A stretch of DNA of 61,300 nucleotides from Phenylobacterium sp. (GTDB taxonomy: Bacteria; Pseudomonadota; Alphaproteobacteria; Caulobacterales; Caulobacteraceae): the NCBI RefSeq assembly GCF_030697305.1, contig NZ_JAUYQL010000010.1, forward strand, positions 1 to 61,300, in the 5' to 3' direction. The notes under the pieces were generated by a model that was not told the origin of the DNA, ran no database searches, and saw only the letters and a program-made list of their open reading frames with translations. Positions 1 to 9,518 of the stretch are shown here, piece by piece. The number at the start of each line of letters is the position of its first letter. Position 1 is the first letter of the stretch. The position numbers and the translations under genes are program-made.

Positions 1-122
1 TGGCTCCGTTCGGTGGCTTCAAGATGAGCGGCAACGGGCGCGAGTGGGGCGACTTCGCCTTCCACGAATTCCTCGAGACCAAGGCGATCCTCGGCTACCA
101 GGCCAAACCCGCGGCGGAGTAG
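1..122 (+). CDS. Aldehyde dehydrogenase, C-terminal fragment (partial)
   Basis: The window opens inside a gene; the last 39 codons are readable and end in TAG at 120-122. The peptide begins [16 protein letters not shown] and carries FLETKAIL, which is the typical C-terminal strand and oligomerisation tail of the NAD(P)-dependent aldehyde dehydrogenase superfamily (PFGGxKxSGxGRE). The catalytic Cys and Glu lie outside the window, so substrate cannot be inferred. It converges on bioA with only 7 bp between the stop codons. Confidence 0.8.
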   Translation, partial: APFGGFKMSGNGREWGDFAFHEFLETKAILGYQAKPAAE

Positions 123-129
123 GGCCGGC

Positions 130-1398
130 TCAACCGCCGCCGAGCACCTTGCGCATGGCCCCGGTCAGGCGCTCGAGCTCGACGTCGGAGGTGATGTAGG
201 GCGGGGTGAGGTAGACGACCTTGCCCATGGGGCGGATCCAGACGCCTTCAGCGACGAAGCGGGCGCAGAGGCCGCCGATGTCGACGGGGGTGTCGAACTC
301 GACGACGCCGATGGCGCCCAAGGTGCGGACATCGACGACGCCCGGCGCATCGCGCAGGGGCGCGAGGCCCTCAGCCATGCCACGTTCCAGCCGTGCGACG
401 TCGGCCCGCCAGGCGCCGGTTTCGAACAGGTCGAGCGAGGCGTTGGCCGCCGCGCAGGCTAGCGGATTGCCCATGTAGGTCGGCCCATGCATCAGCGCCG
501 CCCCGGCGTCGTCCGACCAGAAGGCGTCGAACACGCGCCGCGAGGCGATCGCCGCTGACAGCGGCAGGGTGCCGCCGGTCAGCGACTTCGACAGTGTCAC
601 GATGTCGGGGACCACGCCTGAGCCCTGACAGACGAACAGGTCGCCGGTTCGCCCGAAGCCGGTGAAGATCTCGTCGAAGATCAGCAGCACCCCGTGGGCG
701 TCGGCCGCCTTTCGCAGCCGCGCCAGCACGACGTCATCGTGGAACAGCATGCCGCCAGCGCCCTGCACGCGCGGCTCGACCACGATGGCGGCGATCTCCG
801 ACCCCTTCCGCGCCAAGAGCGCGTCGAGGGCCGCTTCGGACGCGGTGTCTACCGGCAGGGCGGCGATGTGCTGGGCGGGCAGCACGCCGGCGAACAGGCT
901 GTGCATCCCCTCGTCGGGATCACACACGGTCATGGTGGCGAGGGTGTCGCCGTGATAGCCGCCGGCGAAGGCGAGGAACCGGGTGCGCCCCGCGACGCCG
1001 CGGTTGATCCAGTATTGGAGCGCCATCTTCATGGCGATCTCCACCGAGACCGATCCTGACTCGGCGAAGAACACGTGGTCCAGATCGCCGGGCAGCAGGG
1101 CGGCCAGCCGCGCCGCCAGCCGGTAGGCCGGCTCATGCGCCAGCCCACCGAACATGATGTGCGGGGCCAGCGACAGCTGACGCTCCACCGCCTCGCGGAT
1201 ATGCGGGTGGTTGTAACCGTGGCACGCCGTCCACCACGAGGCGATGCCGTCGACCAGCTCGCGCCCATCTTCCAGGATCAGCCGCGCGCCCTGCGTGCGG
1301 GCGACCGCCAGCGGCGCTGGCGCGGTCTTCATCTGGCAGTAGGGGCGCCAGACGTGAGGCGCGCCTTCAGTGAGCCAGGCGGGTTGCGGCGCGGACAT
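130..1398 (-). CDS. bioA: Adenosylmethionine-8-amino-7-oxononanoate aminotransferase
   Basis: This PLP enzyme transfers an amino group from S-adenosylmethionine to 8-amino-7-oxononanoate (KAPA), giving 7,8-diaminopelargonate in cytosolic biotin synthesis. The 422-residue length is normal for BioA. Visible motifs are SWWTACHGYNHP near residues 54-65, GGYHGDT at 146-152, the PLP-contacting FDEIFTGFGRTG at 241-252 and the Schiff-base lysine K271 in TLSKSLTGG. The retained SWW and HGYN motifs favour BioA over other class III aminotransferases. It is transcribed divergently from bioF-bioD with about 64 bp between starts, so a shared divergent promoter is likely; I could not recognise a BioR or BirA operator there. 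No bioB is present in the window. Confidence 0.95.
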   Translation of the reverse strand: MSAPQPAWLTEGAPHVWRPYCQMKTAPAPLAVARTQGARLILEDGRELVDGIASWWTACHGYNHPHIREAVERQLSLAPHIMFGGLAHEPAYRLAARLAALLPGDLDHVFFAESGSVSVEIAMKMALQYWINRGVAGRTRFLAFAGGYHGDTLATMTVCDPDEGMHSLFAGVLPAQHIAALPVDTASEAALDALLARKGSEIAAIVVEPRVQGAGGMLFHDDVVLARLRKAADAHGVLLIFDEIFTGFGRTGDLFVCQGSGVVPDIVTLSKSLTGGTLPLSAAIASRRVFDAFWSDDAGAALMHGPTYMGNPLACAAANASLDLFETGAWRADVARLERGMAEGLAPLRDAPGVVDVRTLGAIGVVEFDTPVDIGGLCARFVAEGVWIRPMGKVVYLTPPYITSDVELERLTGAMRKVLGGG

Positions 1399-1462
1399 GG
1401 CTTAGGTCTCCTCAGGCGTTGCGCGCCTTTTACCGGATGCGAAGCTGGTGCATACGCCGCCG

Positions 1463-2617
1463 ATGACCACCGACACCCTCACCGTCTTCGCCGCCGGCAA
1501 GCTGGCTGAGCTGGACGCCAAGAGCCTGAAGCGCACGCTGAAGCCCACGCACAGGCTGGACGGCCTGTGGGTGGAGCGCGAAGGCCGCAGGCTGCTGTCG
1601 TTCTCGTGCAACGACTACCTGAACCTGTCGCACCACCCGGCGGTGAAGGCCGCAGCGATCCGCGCGGTGGAAACCTATGGCGTCGGCGCCGGCGCGTCGC
1701 GGCTGATCACCGGCGACCACCCGCTGTTCACCGCGCTCGAGGCCCGGCTGGCGGCGCTGAAGGGAACGCAAGCTGCCTGCGTGTTCGGATCGGGTTATCT
1801 GGCCAACGCCGGCATCATCCCGACCTTCGCCGGGCCCGGCGACCTGATCGTGGTCGACGAACTGGCGCATTCCTGCATCTGGGCCGGCGCCAAATTGTCG
1901 GGGGCTGAGACCATCGCGTTCGCCCACAACGACGTCGCCGACCTTGAGCGGGTGCTGGCGGAGCGCCGGCCTGGGGCGGGCCGGGCGCTGGTGGCCACTG
2001 ACGGGGTGTTCTCGATGGATGGGGACCTGGCGCCGCTGGACGCGATCAGCGCCGCCTGCCTTGCGCACGACGCCTGGCTGCTGGTCGACGACGCGCATGG
2101 GCTGGGCGTGGTCGGCGGCGGGGCGGGCTCAGCGCGGGCGTTCCCCAATGCAAGGGTCGACCTGCAGATGGGCACCCTGTCGAAGGCGGCCGGCGGCTAC
2201 GGCGCCTATGTCTGCGCCAGCCAGCCGGTGGTCGACCTGCTGAAGACCCGCGCGCGCACCCTGGTCTATTCCACCGGCCTGCCGCCGGCGAGCGCCGCGG
2301 CGGCGATCGCCGCGCTGGAGGTGATGGCGGCCGAGCCCGAGCGGGTGGCCGCGCCGCTGGCCAAGGCGCAGCGGTTCACCCGCGCGCTGAACCTGCCGCT
2401 GGCCCAGAGCTGCATCGTGCCGATCGTGCTGGGCGAGGCCGAAACGACGCTGGCGGCCGCGAGGGTGCTCGAGGACCAGGGCCTCCTGGCCGTCGCCATC
2501 CGTCCGCCGACCGTGCCAGCCGGCACCGCGCGTCTGCGCATCGCCTTCACCGCCGGCCATACCGACGCGGAGGTTGATCGGTTGGCCGAGGCCGTGCGCC
2601 GACTGATCCCGGCCTGA
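1463..2617 (+). CDS. bioF: 8-amino-7-oxononanoate synthase
   Basis: BioF condenses pimeloyl-thioester with L-alanine to form KAPA, the first ring-directed step of biotin synthesis. The protein is 384 aa from ATG at 1463; a GTG five codons upstream (1448) is also open but less likely. Family features are the SFSCNDYLNLSHHP segment (residues 47-59), the glycine-rich GVGAGASRLITG (73-84), the DDAHGLGVVG cofactor segment (209-218) and the PLP lysine K241 in GTLSKAAGGYG. All alpha-oxoamine-synthase hallmarks are present. bioD follows after 4 bp, so the two are almost certainly co-transcribed, and bioA lies divergently upstream. Confidence 0.95.
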   Translation: MTTDTLTVFAAGKLAELDAKSLKRTLKPTHRLDGLWVEREGRRLLSFSCNDYLNLSHHPAVKAAAIRAVETYGVGAGASRLITGDHPLFTALEARLAALKGTQAACVFGSGYLANAGIIPTFAGPGDLIVVDELAHSCIWAGAKLSGAETIAFAHNDVADLERVLAERRPGAGRALVATDGVFSMDGDLAPLDAISAACLAHDAWLLVDDAHGLGVVGGGAGSARAFPNARVDLQMGTLSKAAGGYGAYVCASQPVVDLLKTRARTLVYSTGLPPASAAAAIAALEVMAAEPERVAAPLAKAQRFTRALNLPLAQSCIVPIVLGEAETTLAAARVLEDQGLLAVAIRPPTVPAGTARLRIAFTAGHTDAEVDRLAEAVRRLIPA

Positions 2618-2621
2618 CGCC

Positions 2622-3308
2622 ATGGTCAGCATATTCGTCGCAGGCTCGCATACGGACGTCGGTAAGACCTACGCTGCCTGCGCACTGATCGGCGCTGCGC
2701 GGGCGCGGGGTATGTCCGTCGACGCGCTGAAGCCGCTGGTCAGCGGCCTGGATCCGGACGATTGGGCGGACAGCGATCCGGGCCAGTTGCTCAAGGCGCT
2801 TGGCCGGCCGCTGACGCAGGCGACGCTGACGGCGATTTCGCCGTGGCGGTATCGCGCGCCGCTGGCGCCGCCAATGGCGGCCGCGTTGGAAGGCCGGCTT
2901 GTGACGCTGGCCGAAGTGGCCGCCTTCTGCCGCGCCAGCCTGGAGGCCTCGACTGCGAGCCTGACCCTGGTCGAGGGCGTTGGCGGGGTGATGTCGCCGG
3001 TCGCCGAAGACGCCACCTGCCTGGACCTGATCCACGCCCTGGGCGCGCCGGCGGTGCTGGTCGGCGGCGCCTACCTGGGTTCGATCAGCCATACCCTGAC
3101 CGCCGCCGCGGTGTTGGTCGCGCGCGGGATCGTGGTCCGCGCCATCGTGGTCAGCGAGGGCGACGATCCCTCAGCGCCGGATTTTCGCCAGACCCTGGCC
3201 AGCCTGTCGCAATTTGCTTCAGCGCCGGTGGTCGCCGCCCCACGCGGTCAGACCGCATGGGCCGGCGACGTGCTCGACCTGCGGATCAGTGGCGCAGGCG
3301 CAGGGTGA
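2622..3308 (+). CDS. bioD: ATP-dependent dethiobiotin synthetase
   Basis: BioD closes the ureido ring of dethiobiotin from diaminopelargonate, CO2 and ATP. The 228-residue protein starts with the family P-loop, here AGSHTDVGKT (residues 7-16), a variant of the usual GTDTxVGKT, and has VEGVGGVMSP in the middle, matching the VEGAGG switch segment. It lies 4 bp after bioF in an apparent bioFD operon. Its last 23 bp overlap the 3' end of the convergent TonB receptor gene, so there is no room for a terminator between them. The function follows from both motifs and context. Confidence 0.93.
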   Translation: MVSIFVAGSHTDVGKTYAACALIGAARARGMSVDALKPLVSGLDPDDWADSDPGQLLKALGRPLTQATLTAISPWRYRAPLAPPMAAALEGRLVTLAEVAAFCRASLEASTASLTLVEGVGGVMSPVAEDATCLDLIHALGAPAVLVGGAYLGSISHTLTAAAVLVARGIVVRAIVVSEGDDPSAPDFRQTLASLSQFASAPVVAAPRGQTAWAGDVLDLRISGAGAG

Positions 3309-5757
3309 CGCCATAGGTGCGCGGCGCCCCCAGGAAGGCGTCGTAGACCGCGATCGCGTCGCTGTCGTTGAACTGGTAGGGCCCATTGAACCCGACCTGC
3401 AGGTAGTCCTGGTCGAACAGGTTTTGCGACCACAGTTCGATCGCCCAGCGCTCGTCGCGTGATCCGAAGCCGATGCGGGCGTTCACCAGCACCAGGTCGT
3501 CCTGGATCTTCGACGGATGCAGGTCCGATCCGGTGTTGTAGCTGGATGTGTACTTGCCCGACATCGAGGTGCGCAGGGTCAGGTCATCGCCCAGGTCGCG
3601 CTCATAAGACCCGGCCAGCGTCGCCGACCAGAGCGGTGCGAAGGAGATGCGCGCGCCAGGCAGGCGCCGCAGGCTCGGGTAGCGGGTGGCGACCTTGAGA
3701 TCGGCCGCGGTGAACGGCGAATACTCCGTCTGGGCGTAGGTGACGCCACCCTGCAGGGTCAGGCCGTCGATCGGCGGGGTATAGATGAAGTCCGCGTCGA
3801 CCCCGCGCGAGACGACCTCGGGGATGGTCTCGACGATGAACTGAGCACCCTCGAAGGTGTTGAGCTGGAAGTCGGTGAAGGTCTGGTGGAAGGCGGCGGC
3901 GTTGAGGATCAGCGCACCGTCGAGCCAGGAGGTCTTGGCCCCAAGCTCATAGGAGTCGACGAGTTCGGGAGCGAAGCTGGTGTCCGGGTTGGCGGCGAAG
4001 TTGGGGCCGGTCGGCGTCAACAGGACGCGGCCCTCGCGGTCCAGGTTATAGCCGCCCGCCTTGTAGCCTCGCGAATATGAAGCGTAGGTCATAATTCGCG
4101 AAGTCCAGCGATAGGCTAGTTTCGCCGTGCCGGAGACCTCTTCCTCCTTGCGCGATTGGCGCAGCAGGCCGAGGTCGTCGAAGTCGTTGTTCAGGGTGTT
4201 GATGCACATCCCGCCGACCAACTGGAGGGCCGTCGGTTGGCCGACCAAGCCGGCGATGGTCCCGAACGCCGCCTCGCCTTGGTCGCAGGAGCTGGAGGTG
4301 GTGGTGTAGCGGGAGTCGATGTCCTTTTCATCGCGGGTGTAGCGAAGGCCCACGGTCAGCTCGAGGGCGTCGGTGACGGCGTAGCTGTTGTTGGTGAACA
4401 GCGCCCAGGTGGTGTCGTCCTGGTCGAAGGTGTCGTCCTGTCCGCCGTCCTGGCGATAGATCGAGCCCGGGACCAGACCCAGCGCGGTGGGGATGCCGCC
4501 GAGCACGCGGCTTGCCCAGTAGGCGTAGAAGTCGCTGCCGTAGAACAGCAGCGAGCGGGATTTCAGGTTCTCCTTGGCGTAGAAGCCACCGACCAGCCAG
4601 TTCAGCGGCCCGGCTTCGCCCGCCAGACGCAATTCCTGCGAGACCTGCTCGAACTCCACCTTGTTGCGGCCGTCGCCCGGACGATAGAGCAGGTCGGCGG
4701 CGGTGAAATCGGTGTCCTGGCCGGTCGCGGTCTTCCAGTCCCGCCAGGCGGTGATCGAGGTCAACGCCACCGCGTCGTTGACTTGCCATGTGGCCTCCGC
4801 CGACAGGCCCATGTCCTCGACGTCCTGGTTGGTGTCGCGGTTGGCGTAGCCCTGACGGTCGAAGGGCGTGCTGGTCGGGTCGATCGAGCCGGCACGCACG
4901 GCGTTGATCGAGCTCGCGCGGCTGCCCGGGCCGGCGCCGACCGATAGCTGCACGCCAACGCAGCAGAACTCCTCGCGCTTGGTGTAGTCGCCGATGATCC
5001 GCAGGTCGAAGCTCTCGAGCGGGCTGAACAGGAGCTGGCCGCGGACGGTGTAGAAGTGCTGGTCGTTGTCGTCGGTCTGGCCGCGTGGGCCGGCGCCGGT
5101 GAACACGTCCTGGAAGCCGTCGCGGGCGCGGGCTGCGGCGAACACGCGGCCGCTGAGCGCGTCGGTGATCGGTCCGCTGAGCGAGCCGGAGAAACCCACC
5201 GCCCCGTAGTTGCCGACGCTGAATTCGGACTCCGCCTGGACGTCGCGGGTCGGCGGCGCGGTGATGATGTTGATCACGCCCGCCGAGGTGTTCTTCCCAA
5301 ACAGGGTGCCTTGCGGACCCTTGAGGACCTCGATGCGCTGGACCTCTCCCAGGTCGCCGAAGCTGACGCCGTTGCGGGGACGATAGACGCCATCGATAAC
5401 CACGCCGACGCTGGACTCAAGGCCGGGGTTGTCGCCCACCGTGCCGACGCCGCGGATGCGCGCGGTCACCACAGTCTCGCTGGTCGTCGAGGTGACGGTC
5501 AGGCCGGGCGTCAGGATGGTCAGCTCGCGGATGTCGCGTACGCCGCTGTCTTGCAGCGTCTGGCCGCTCAGCGACGTGACCACGATCGGCACGTCCTGCA
5601 GGCGCTGCTCGCGCTTCTGGGCGGTGACGATGATCTCGTCCACCACGCGGGCCGAGGCGTCGGACGCCTGGCCCGGGTCTTGGGCCTGGGCGGCGGAAAC
5701 CAGGATGAAGGTGGAGAGGACGGCGAGCGAGGCGGAGGTGCAAAGCATCCGGCGCAT
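3286..5757 (-). CDS. TonB-dependent outer-membrane receptor
   Basis: An 823-residue outer-membrane receptor. It begins with a Sec signal peptide (MRRMLCTSASLAVLSTF... ending SAAQAQ near residue 26), followed by a plug domain with DEIIVTAQKREQRLQDVP, typical of the large receptor expansion in Caulobacterales and sphingomonads, and IEVLKGPQGTLFGKNTSAG. A 22-strand barrel ends in aromatic/Arg-rich YGVTLRLRH. Such receptors import siderophores, sugars or other ligands using TonB energy; the ligand cannot be read from the sequence, and the next genes give no hint. About 180 bp separate its start from nhaA. Its 3' end overlaps bioD by 23 bp. Confidence 0.92.
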   Translation of the reverse strand: MRRMLCTSASLAVLSTFILVSAAQAQDPGQASDASARVVDEIIVTAQKREQRLQDVPIVVTSLSGQTLQDSGVRDIRELTILTPGLTVTSTTSETVVTARIRGVGTVGDNPGLESSVGVVIDGVYRPRNGVSFGDLGEVQRIEVLKGPQGTLFGKNTSAGVINIITAPPTRDVQAESEFSVGNYGAVGFSGSLSGPITDALSGRVFAAARARDGFQDVFTGAGPRGQTDDNDQHFYTVRGQLLFSPLESFDLRIIGDYTKREEFCCVGVQLSVGAGPGSRASSINAVRAGSIDPTSTPFDRQGYANRDTNQDVEDMGLSAEATWQVNDAVALTSITAWRDWKTATGQDTDFTAADLLYRPGDGRNKVEFEQVSQELRLAGEAGPLNWLVGGFYAKENLKSRSLLFYGSDFYAYWASRVLGGIPTALGLVPGSIYRQDGGQDDTFDQDDTTWALFTNNSYAVTDALELTVGLRYTRDEKDIDSRYTTTSSSCDQGEAAFGTIAGLVGQPTALQLVGGMCINTLNNDFDDLGLLRQSRKEEEVSGTAKLAYRWTSRIMTYASYSRGYKAGGYNLDREGRVLLTPTGPNFAANPDTSFAPELVDSYELGAKTSWLDGALILNAAAFHQTFTDFQLNTFEGAQFIVETIPEVVSRGVDADFIYTPPIDGLTLQGGVTYAQTEYSPFTAADLKVATRYPSLRRLPGARISFAPLWSATLAGSYERDLGDDLTLRTSMSGKYTSSYNTGSDLHPSKIQDDLVLVNARIGFGSRDERWAIELWSQNLFDQDYLQVGFNGPYQFNDSDAIAVYDAFLGAPRTYGVTLRLRH

Positions 5758-5937
5758 GTCGGTCAGGACTCCCTAAGTGGCCGGCGATGTAGTCTCGCCG
5801 CGTCGAGTCAGGCGCTCCCCCAGGTCAACTTAGGCCAAGGGGCGGTCGCGGCAAGTTCCTGCGGCGACCGTGTTGAGTTGGCGACAGCATGTGCTGTTAT
5901 TGCCACGAAGCGGTTAAGGAGCGCTGCCGTAGGCGCG

Positions 5938-7122
5938 TCAGGCGCGCGGTGCGTCATTCCGCCGCGACTGCGACCAGGCCAGCACGGCCATGCCGACAAG
6001 GGCCGAGGCGAGGGATCCCGCCACCACGCCCAGTCGGGATTGCGCCTGGGCCAACGGGTCGGCGAAGGCCAGCCCCGCGATGAACAGGCTCATGGTGAAG
6101 CCGACACCGCAGAGGATCGACACGCCCAGCAGATCGGTCCAGCGCGCACCCGTAGGCCGGCGCGCCAGTCCCAGGCCGATTGCCAGCGCCGCGGCCCCGA
6201 ACACACCCACCGCCTTGCCGATGAACAGGCCCACTGCGATTCCCACCGGCAAGGGCTGGAAGGCCGCGCCCGGCGGGCCGTCGGCGAGCGAGAACCCCGC
6301 CGCCGCGAAGGCGAACAGCGGCAGGATCAGGAATGCGACATAGGGGTGAAGGGCCGTCATCAGCTCGTGCAGGGCGCTGGCGCCGCCCGGCCGGCGTGGC
6401 TCCAGTGGTACGGTGAGCGCCGCCGCGACCCCCGCCAGCGAGGTGTTCACGCCCGACTTCAGCGTGAAGGCCCACAGCAGCAGGAAGGCGGCCACGTAAA
6501 AGAAGTAAGGCGCGCGACGCCACTGCGACATCGCCGCGAGCACGGCGAGCGTCGCGCCAGCGCCGGCCAGGGTGCGCCAGTCGATATGGGTGCTGAACAG
6601 CACGCCGATCAGCACCACGGCGGCGAGGTCGTCGGCGATCGCCAGCGTCAGTAGGAAAACCCTGAGCGATGGCGGCAGACGCGGACCGGCGATGGCGAGC
6701 GCGGCCAGGGCGAACGCGATGTCGGTGGCGGTCGGGATCGGCCAGCCGTTGGGGTGTCCGCCAGGCCCCGCGTTGATCGCCCAGTAAAGCAGCGCCGGGA
6801 TCACGACGCCGCCGACCGCGGCCAGAACGGGAAGGGCGAGACGCCGCGGATTGGACAGTTCTCCGCGCAGCACCTCGTATTTGATCTCCAGACCGACGAC
6901 GAAGAAGAAGATCGCCATCAGACCGTTCTTGATCCACTTCAGAACGCTCATCGTCTCGTCGAAGGCGCCGATCTGGATGGTGACCTGGTGGTCGACAAAG
7001 GCGAAGTAGGCGCTCGATGCCGGTGAATTGGCCGCGGCGATCGCCAGACCCGCGGCGGCGACCAGGATCAGGCCGGAACCGGTTTCGGTCTTGAGGAACT
7101 CGAGCGTGGAGCGGGTCGACAT
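5938..7122 (-). CDS. nhaA: Na+/H+ antiporter NhaA
   Basis: NhaA exchanges cytoplasmic Na+ for periplasmic H+ across the inner membrane, supporting salt and alkaline pH tolerance. The protein is 394 aa, close to the 388 aa of E. coli NhaA. The ion-site motifs are intact: TATDIAFA places an Asp at residue 134 and AIADDLAAVVLIG the paired Asp164-Asp165, corresponding to E. coli D133 and D163/D164. WIKNGLMAIFFFVVGLEIKYE is the conserved TM segment around residues 63-83. It diverges from selO with about 50 bp between starts. No regulator such as NhaR is adjacent. Confidence 0.95.
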   Translation of the reverse strand: MSTRSTLEFLKTETGSGLILVAAAGLAIAAANSPASSAYFAFVDHQVTIQIGAFDETMSVLKWIKNGLMAIFFFVVGLEIKYEVLRGELSNPRRLALPVLAAVGGVVIPALLYWAINAGPGGHPNGWPIPTATDIAFALAALAIAGPRLPPSLRVFLLTLAIADDLAAVVLIGVLFSTHIDWRTLAGAGATLAVLAAMSQWRRAPYFFYVAAFLLLWAFTLKSGVNTSLAGVAAALTVPLEPRRPGGASALHELMTALHPYVAFLILPLFAFAAAGFSLADGPPGAAFQPLPVGIAVGLFIGKAVGVFGAAALAIGLGLARRPTGARWTDLLGVSILCGVGFTMSLFIAGLAFADPLAQAQSRLGVVAGSLASALVGMAVLAWSQSRRNDAPRA

Positions 7123-7172
7123 TGGCCTTGCCTAACACAAGCCGTGCGGGTGCGCAGGCGCAGGAGAACGAG

Positions 7173-8591
7173 ATGCCGACCGGCCCGCTGTATCGCCCGG
7201 ATCCGCGCCTGCCAGAGCTGGGCCCGGAGTTCGCCGACCCGGTGGCTGCGGCGGATTTCCCGGAGACGATCCTGCGCTTCCGCAACGATAGGGCCGCGGC
7301 GAGCGTCGGGCTGGAGAGCCTGACAAACGCCGAATGGGTCGGCCATTTCGGGCGATTCGAGCCGCTGCCGGGCAACATCGATCCTCCGCTGGCCATGCGC
7401 TACCACGGCCACCAGTTCCGCCACTACAACCCGGAGCTCGGCGACGGGCGCGGTTTCCTGTTCGCGCAGCTTCGCGAGGCGGGCGCCGGCCGTTTGCTGG
7501 ACCTCGGCACCAAGGGATCCGGTCAGACGCCATGGTCGCGCACCGCCGACGGCCGGCTGACTCTGAAGGGCGGCGTGCGCGAGGTGCTGGCCACGGCTTT
7601 GCTGGAGGCGTTGGGCGTGCCGACCTCGCGCTCGTTCTCGCTGGTTGAGACCGGCGAGGACCTGACCCGCGGCGACGAGCCCAGCCCGACGCGGTCTGCG
7701 GTGCTGACCCGGCTGTCGCACAGTCACATCCGCTTCGGCACTTTTCAGCGCCACGCCTTCTTCGAGCGCGCCGATCGAATCGAGGCGCTGATCGATCATG
7801 TGATCACGCTCTACTATCCGGAGCTGGCGGGCGAGGCCGATCGGGCGACGGCGCTGCTGGGCGCTGTGGTGGCGAAGTCGGCCCGGCTGGTGGCGCGATG
7901 GATGGCGGCGGGCTTCGTGCACGGCGTGCTGAACACAGACAACATGAACATCAATGGCGAGAGCTTCGACTACGGGCCGTACAGGTTCCTGCCGCTAAGC
8001 GACCCGAACTTCACCGCGGCCTATTTCGACGGCGCCGGCCTCTACGCCTTTGGCCGCCAGCCGGAGGCGGTGTTCTGGAACCTGCAGCAACTGGCCGGCT
8101 GCCTGACCTTGGTCACCAGTCAGGATGCCCTGGTCGGAGCGCTGAACGGGTTCGCCGAGGCCTATCGGCGCGAGCTGGCCGGCGCGGTGCGCGAGCGGTT
8201 GGGGCTGGCGCCCGGCGAGCCGCAGGCGGAGGCCGAACTGGCGAACGCCGCGTTTCGGGCGTTGGCGGCGGGCGGGGCCGATCTGCGCTGGGAGCCGTTG
8301 TTCTTCGACTGGTTCTGCGGCGACGAGGCCCGCGCCCTGGCCGGGCCCCGCGCGCCCCTCTACGCGAAGGAGGAGTTCGCGGATTTCCGCGCCAAGCTCG
8401 CAGACTTCACGCCCGAGCGGCCAGAGCGTCTGAGCGCGCCGTGCTTCGCCGCTCCCGAACCGCAGGAGCTGATCTACGAGGAGATCGAAGCCATCTGGGC
8501 TGGCATCGCGCAGGACGACGACTGGGGCGCGTTCTCGGCCAAGCTGGCGGCGATCGAGACGGCGCGCACGGGCTATGGGCTCACGCCGTGA
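7173..8591 (+). CDS. selO: Protein adenylyltransferase SelO (YdiU family)
   Basis: SelO is a pseudokinase-fold enzyme that AMPylates proteins and is linked to redox stress. I chose ATG at 7173 because AGGAGA lies 8 bp upstream; an upstream TTG at 7122 overlaps the nhaA start. The resulting 472 aa matches the bacterial family. Signature segments are GDGRGFLFAQL (90-100), DLGTKGSGQTPWSR (110-123), the ATP/metal-site NTDNMNINGESFDYGP (254-269) and HSHIRFGTF (183-191). The C-terminus ends ARTGYGLTP and carries neither the selenocysteine of eukaryotic SelO nor the Cys found in the E. coli protein's tail. Confidence 0.93.
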   Translation: MPTGPLYRPDPRLPELGPEFADPVAAADFPETILRFRNDRAAASVGLESLTNAEWVGHFGRFEPLPGNIDPPLAMRYHGHQFRHYNPELGDGRGFLFAQLREAGAGRLLDLGTKGSGQTPWSRTADGRLTLKGGVREVLATALLEALGVPTSRSFSLVETGEDLTRGDEPSPTRSAVLTRLSHSHIRFGTFQRHAFFERADRIEALIDHVITLYYPELAGEADRATALLGAVVAKSARLVARWMAAGFVHGVLNTDNMNINGESFDYGPYRFLPLSDPNFTAAYFDGAGLYAFGRQPEAVFWNLQQLAGCLTLVTSQDALVGALNGFAEAYRRELAGAVRERLGLAPGEPQAEAELANAAFRALAAGGADLRWEPLFFDWFCGDEARALAGPRAPLYAKEEFADFRAKLADFTPERPERLSAPCFAAPEPQELIYEEIEAIWAGIAQDDDWGAFSAKLAAIETARTGYGLTP

Positions 8592-8600
8592 GCGTGCTTG

Positions 8601-9518
8601 TCAGCCTGCCGGGTTTGCTTTTCGGGGCGATGCGCTGACGGTTCCGGCGACGCGCTGGGCGAGGATCACGCCGCCTAGCGCCAGGGCCGCTCCCGCCGCC
8701 TGGCGCGGGCCGACGGCCTCGGCGAACAGCAGCCATCCGAAAATCGCGGCGACGACCGGTTGAACCAGGATCACCACCGAGGCGGTGGCGGTCTCCAGCC
8801 GACCCAGCGCCCAGGCGATCGCGCCCTGGCCGGCGACGTGGACGACGCCCAGGCCGACGCAGGCGGCCCAGCCGGCGCCGCCGCGCGGGATGATGTCTTC
8901 CCCCAGCGCCGCCGCGGCGATGAACAGCAGCGGCATGCCGACGAGCGATGACCAGAACATCACCATCGTCGCGGCCTGGGTGCGCCGTGCGACCCCGATG
9001 GCCAACATGTAGAAGGCGTACCAAAGCGCTGTGGTCAGCGCGAGGCCGTCGCCCAGCGGCGGGTCGCGCCCTGCAGCGCCCTCCCGCCCGACGGTCATCA
9101 GGGCGGCGCCCGCCACCGCCAGCGCCACCGCCGCAAGGAAGGCCGGCCGCGGACGCTGTCCGAAGGCGAACCAGGCCACGGCGGTGACCACGACCGGCGT
9201 CAGGTTGGTCAGCACGGTGGCGTTGGCGACCGAGGTGTAGGCGAGGCTGTAGTGCCAGAACCCCATGTCGAGCGCGAACATCACGCCAGCCAGCAGGGCG
9301 GCGGGATGCGGCCGCAGGCTCGACCCCGGCGCGGTGCGCAGCGCGATCACCGCCAGCATCGGCAGGGCGAAGGACAAGCGCCAGGCGCCGGCCGCCGCCG
9401 GGCCGGTTTCCGTAAGGCGCGCCAGAATCGGCGCCAGACCGATCACCGCGGCGCCGAAAAGCAGCGCCGCCAGCGCCTTGCCGCGGGATCCGGCCGCGGG
9501 CGCGGGGGCGTCAGTCAA
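8601..9518 (-). CDS. EamA-family (DMT superfamily) transporter
   Basis: A 305-residue inner-membrane protein with about ten hydrophobic helices arranged as two EamA repeats (roughly residues 12-145 and 165-295). Segments such as GLAPILARLTETGPAAAGAWRL and VFALDMGFWHYSLAYTSVANATVL are typical of the drug/metabolite exporters (RhaT/YdcZ-like). The substrate is unknown. Its start overlaps the end of gluQ by 8 bp, so it is probably co-transcribed with gluQ, although no functional link is evident. It converges on selO with a 9-bp gap. Confidence 0.9.
   Translation of the reverse strand: MTDAPAPAAGSRGKALAALLFGAAVIGLAPILARLTETGPAAAGAWRLSFALPMLAVIALRTAPGSSLRPHPAALLAGVMFALDMGFWHYSLAYTSVANATVLTNLTPVVVTAVAWFAFGQRPRPAFLAAVALAVAGAALMTVGREGAAGRDPPLGDGLALTTALWYAFYMLAIGVARRTQAATMVMFWSSLVGMPLLFIAAAALGEDIIPRGGAGWAACVGLGVVHVAGQGAIAWALGRLETATASVVILVQPVVAAIFGWLLFAEAVGPRQAAGAALALGGVILAQRVAGTVSASPRKANPAG

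Noticed and set aside
1399..1462. BioR or BirA operator between bioA and bioF
   Set aside because: No TTATCTATAA-like or BirA-like palindrome could be seen in the 64-bp gap.
7173..8591. Selenocysteine in the SelO homologue
   Set aside because: The gene ends in an ordinary stop after GYGLTP with no in-frame TGA or Cys near the C-terminus and no SECIS-like context.
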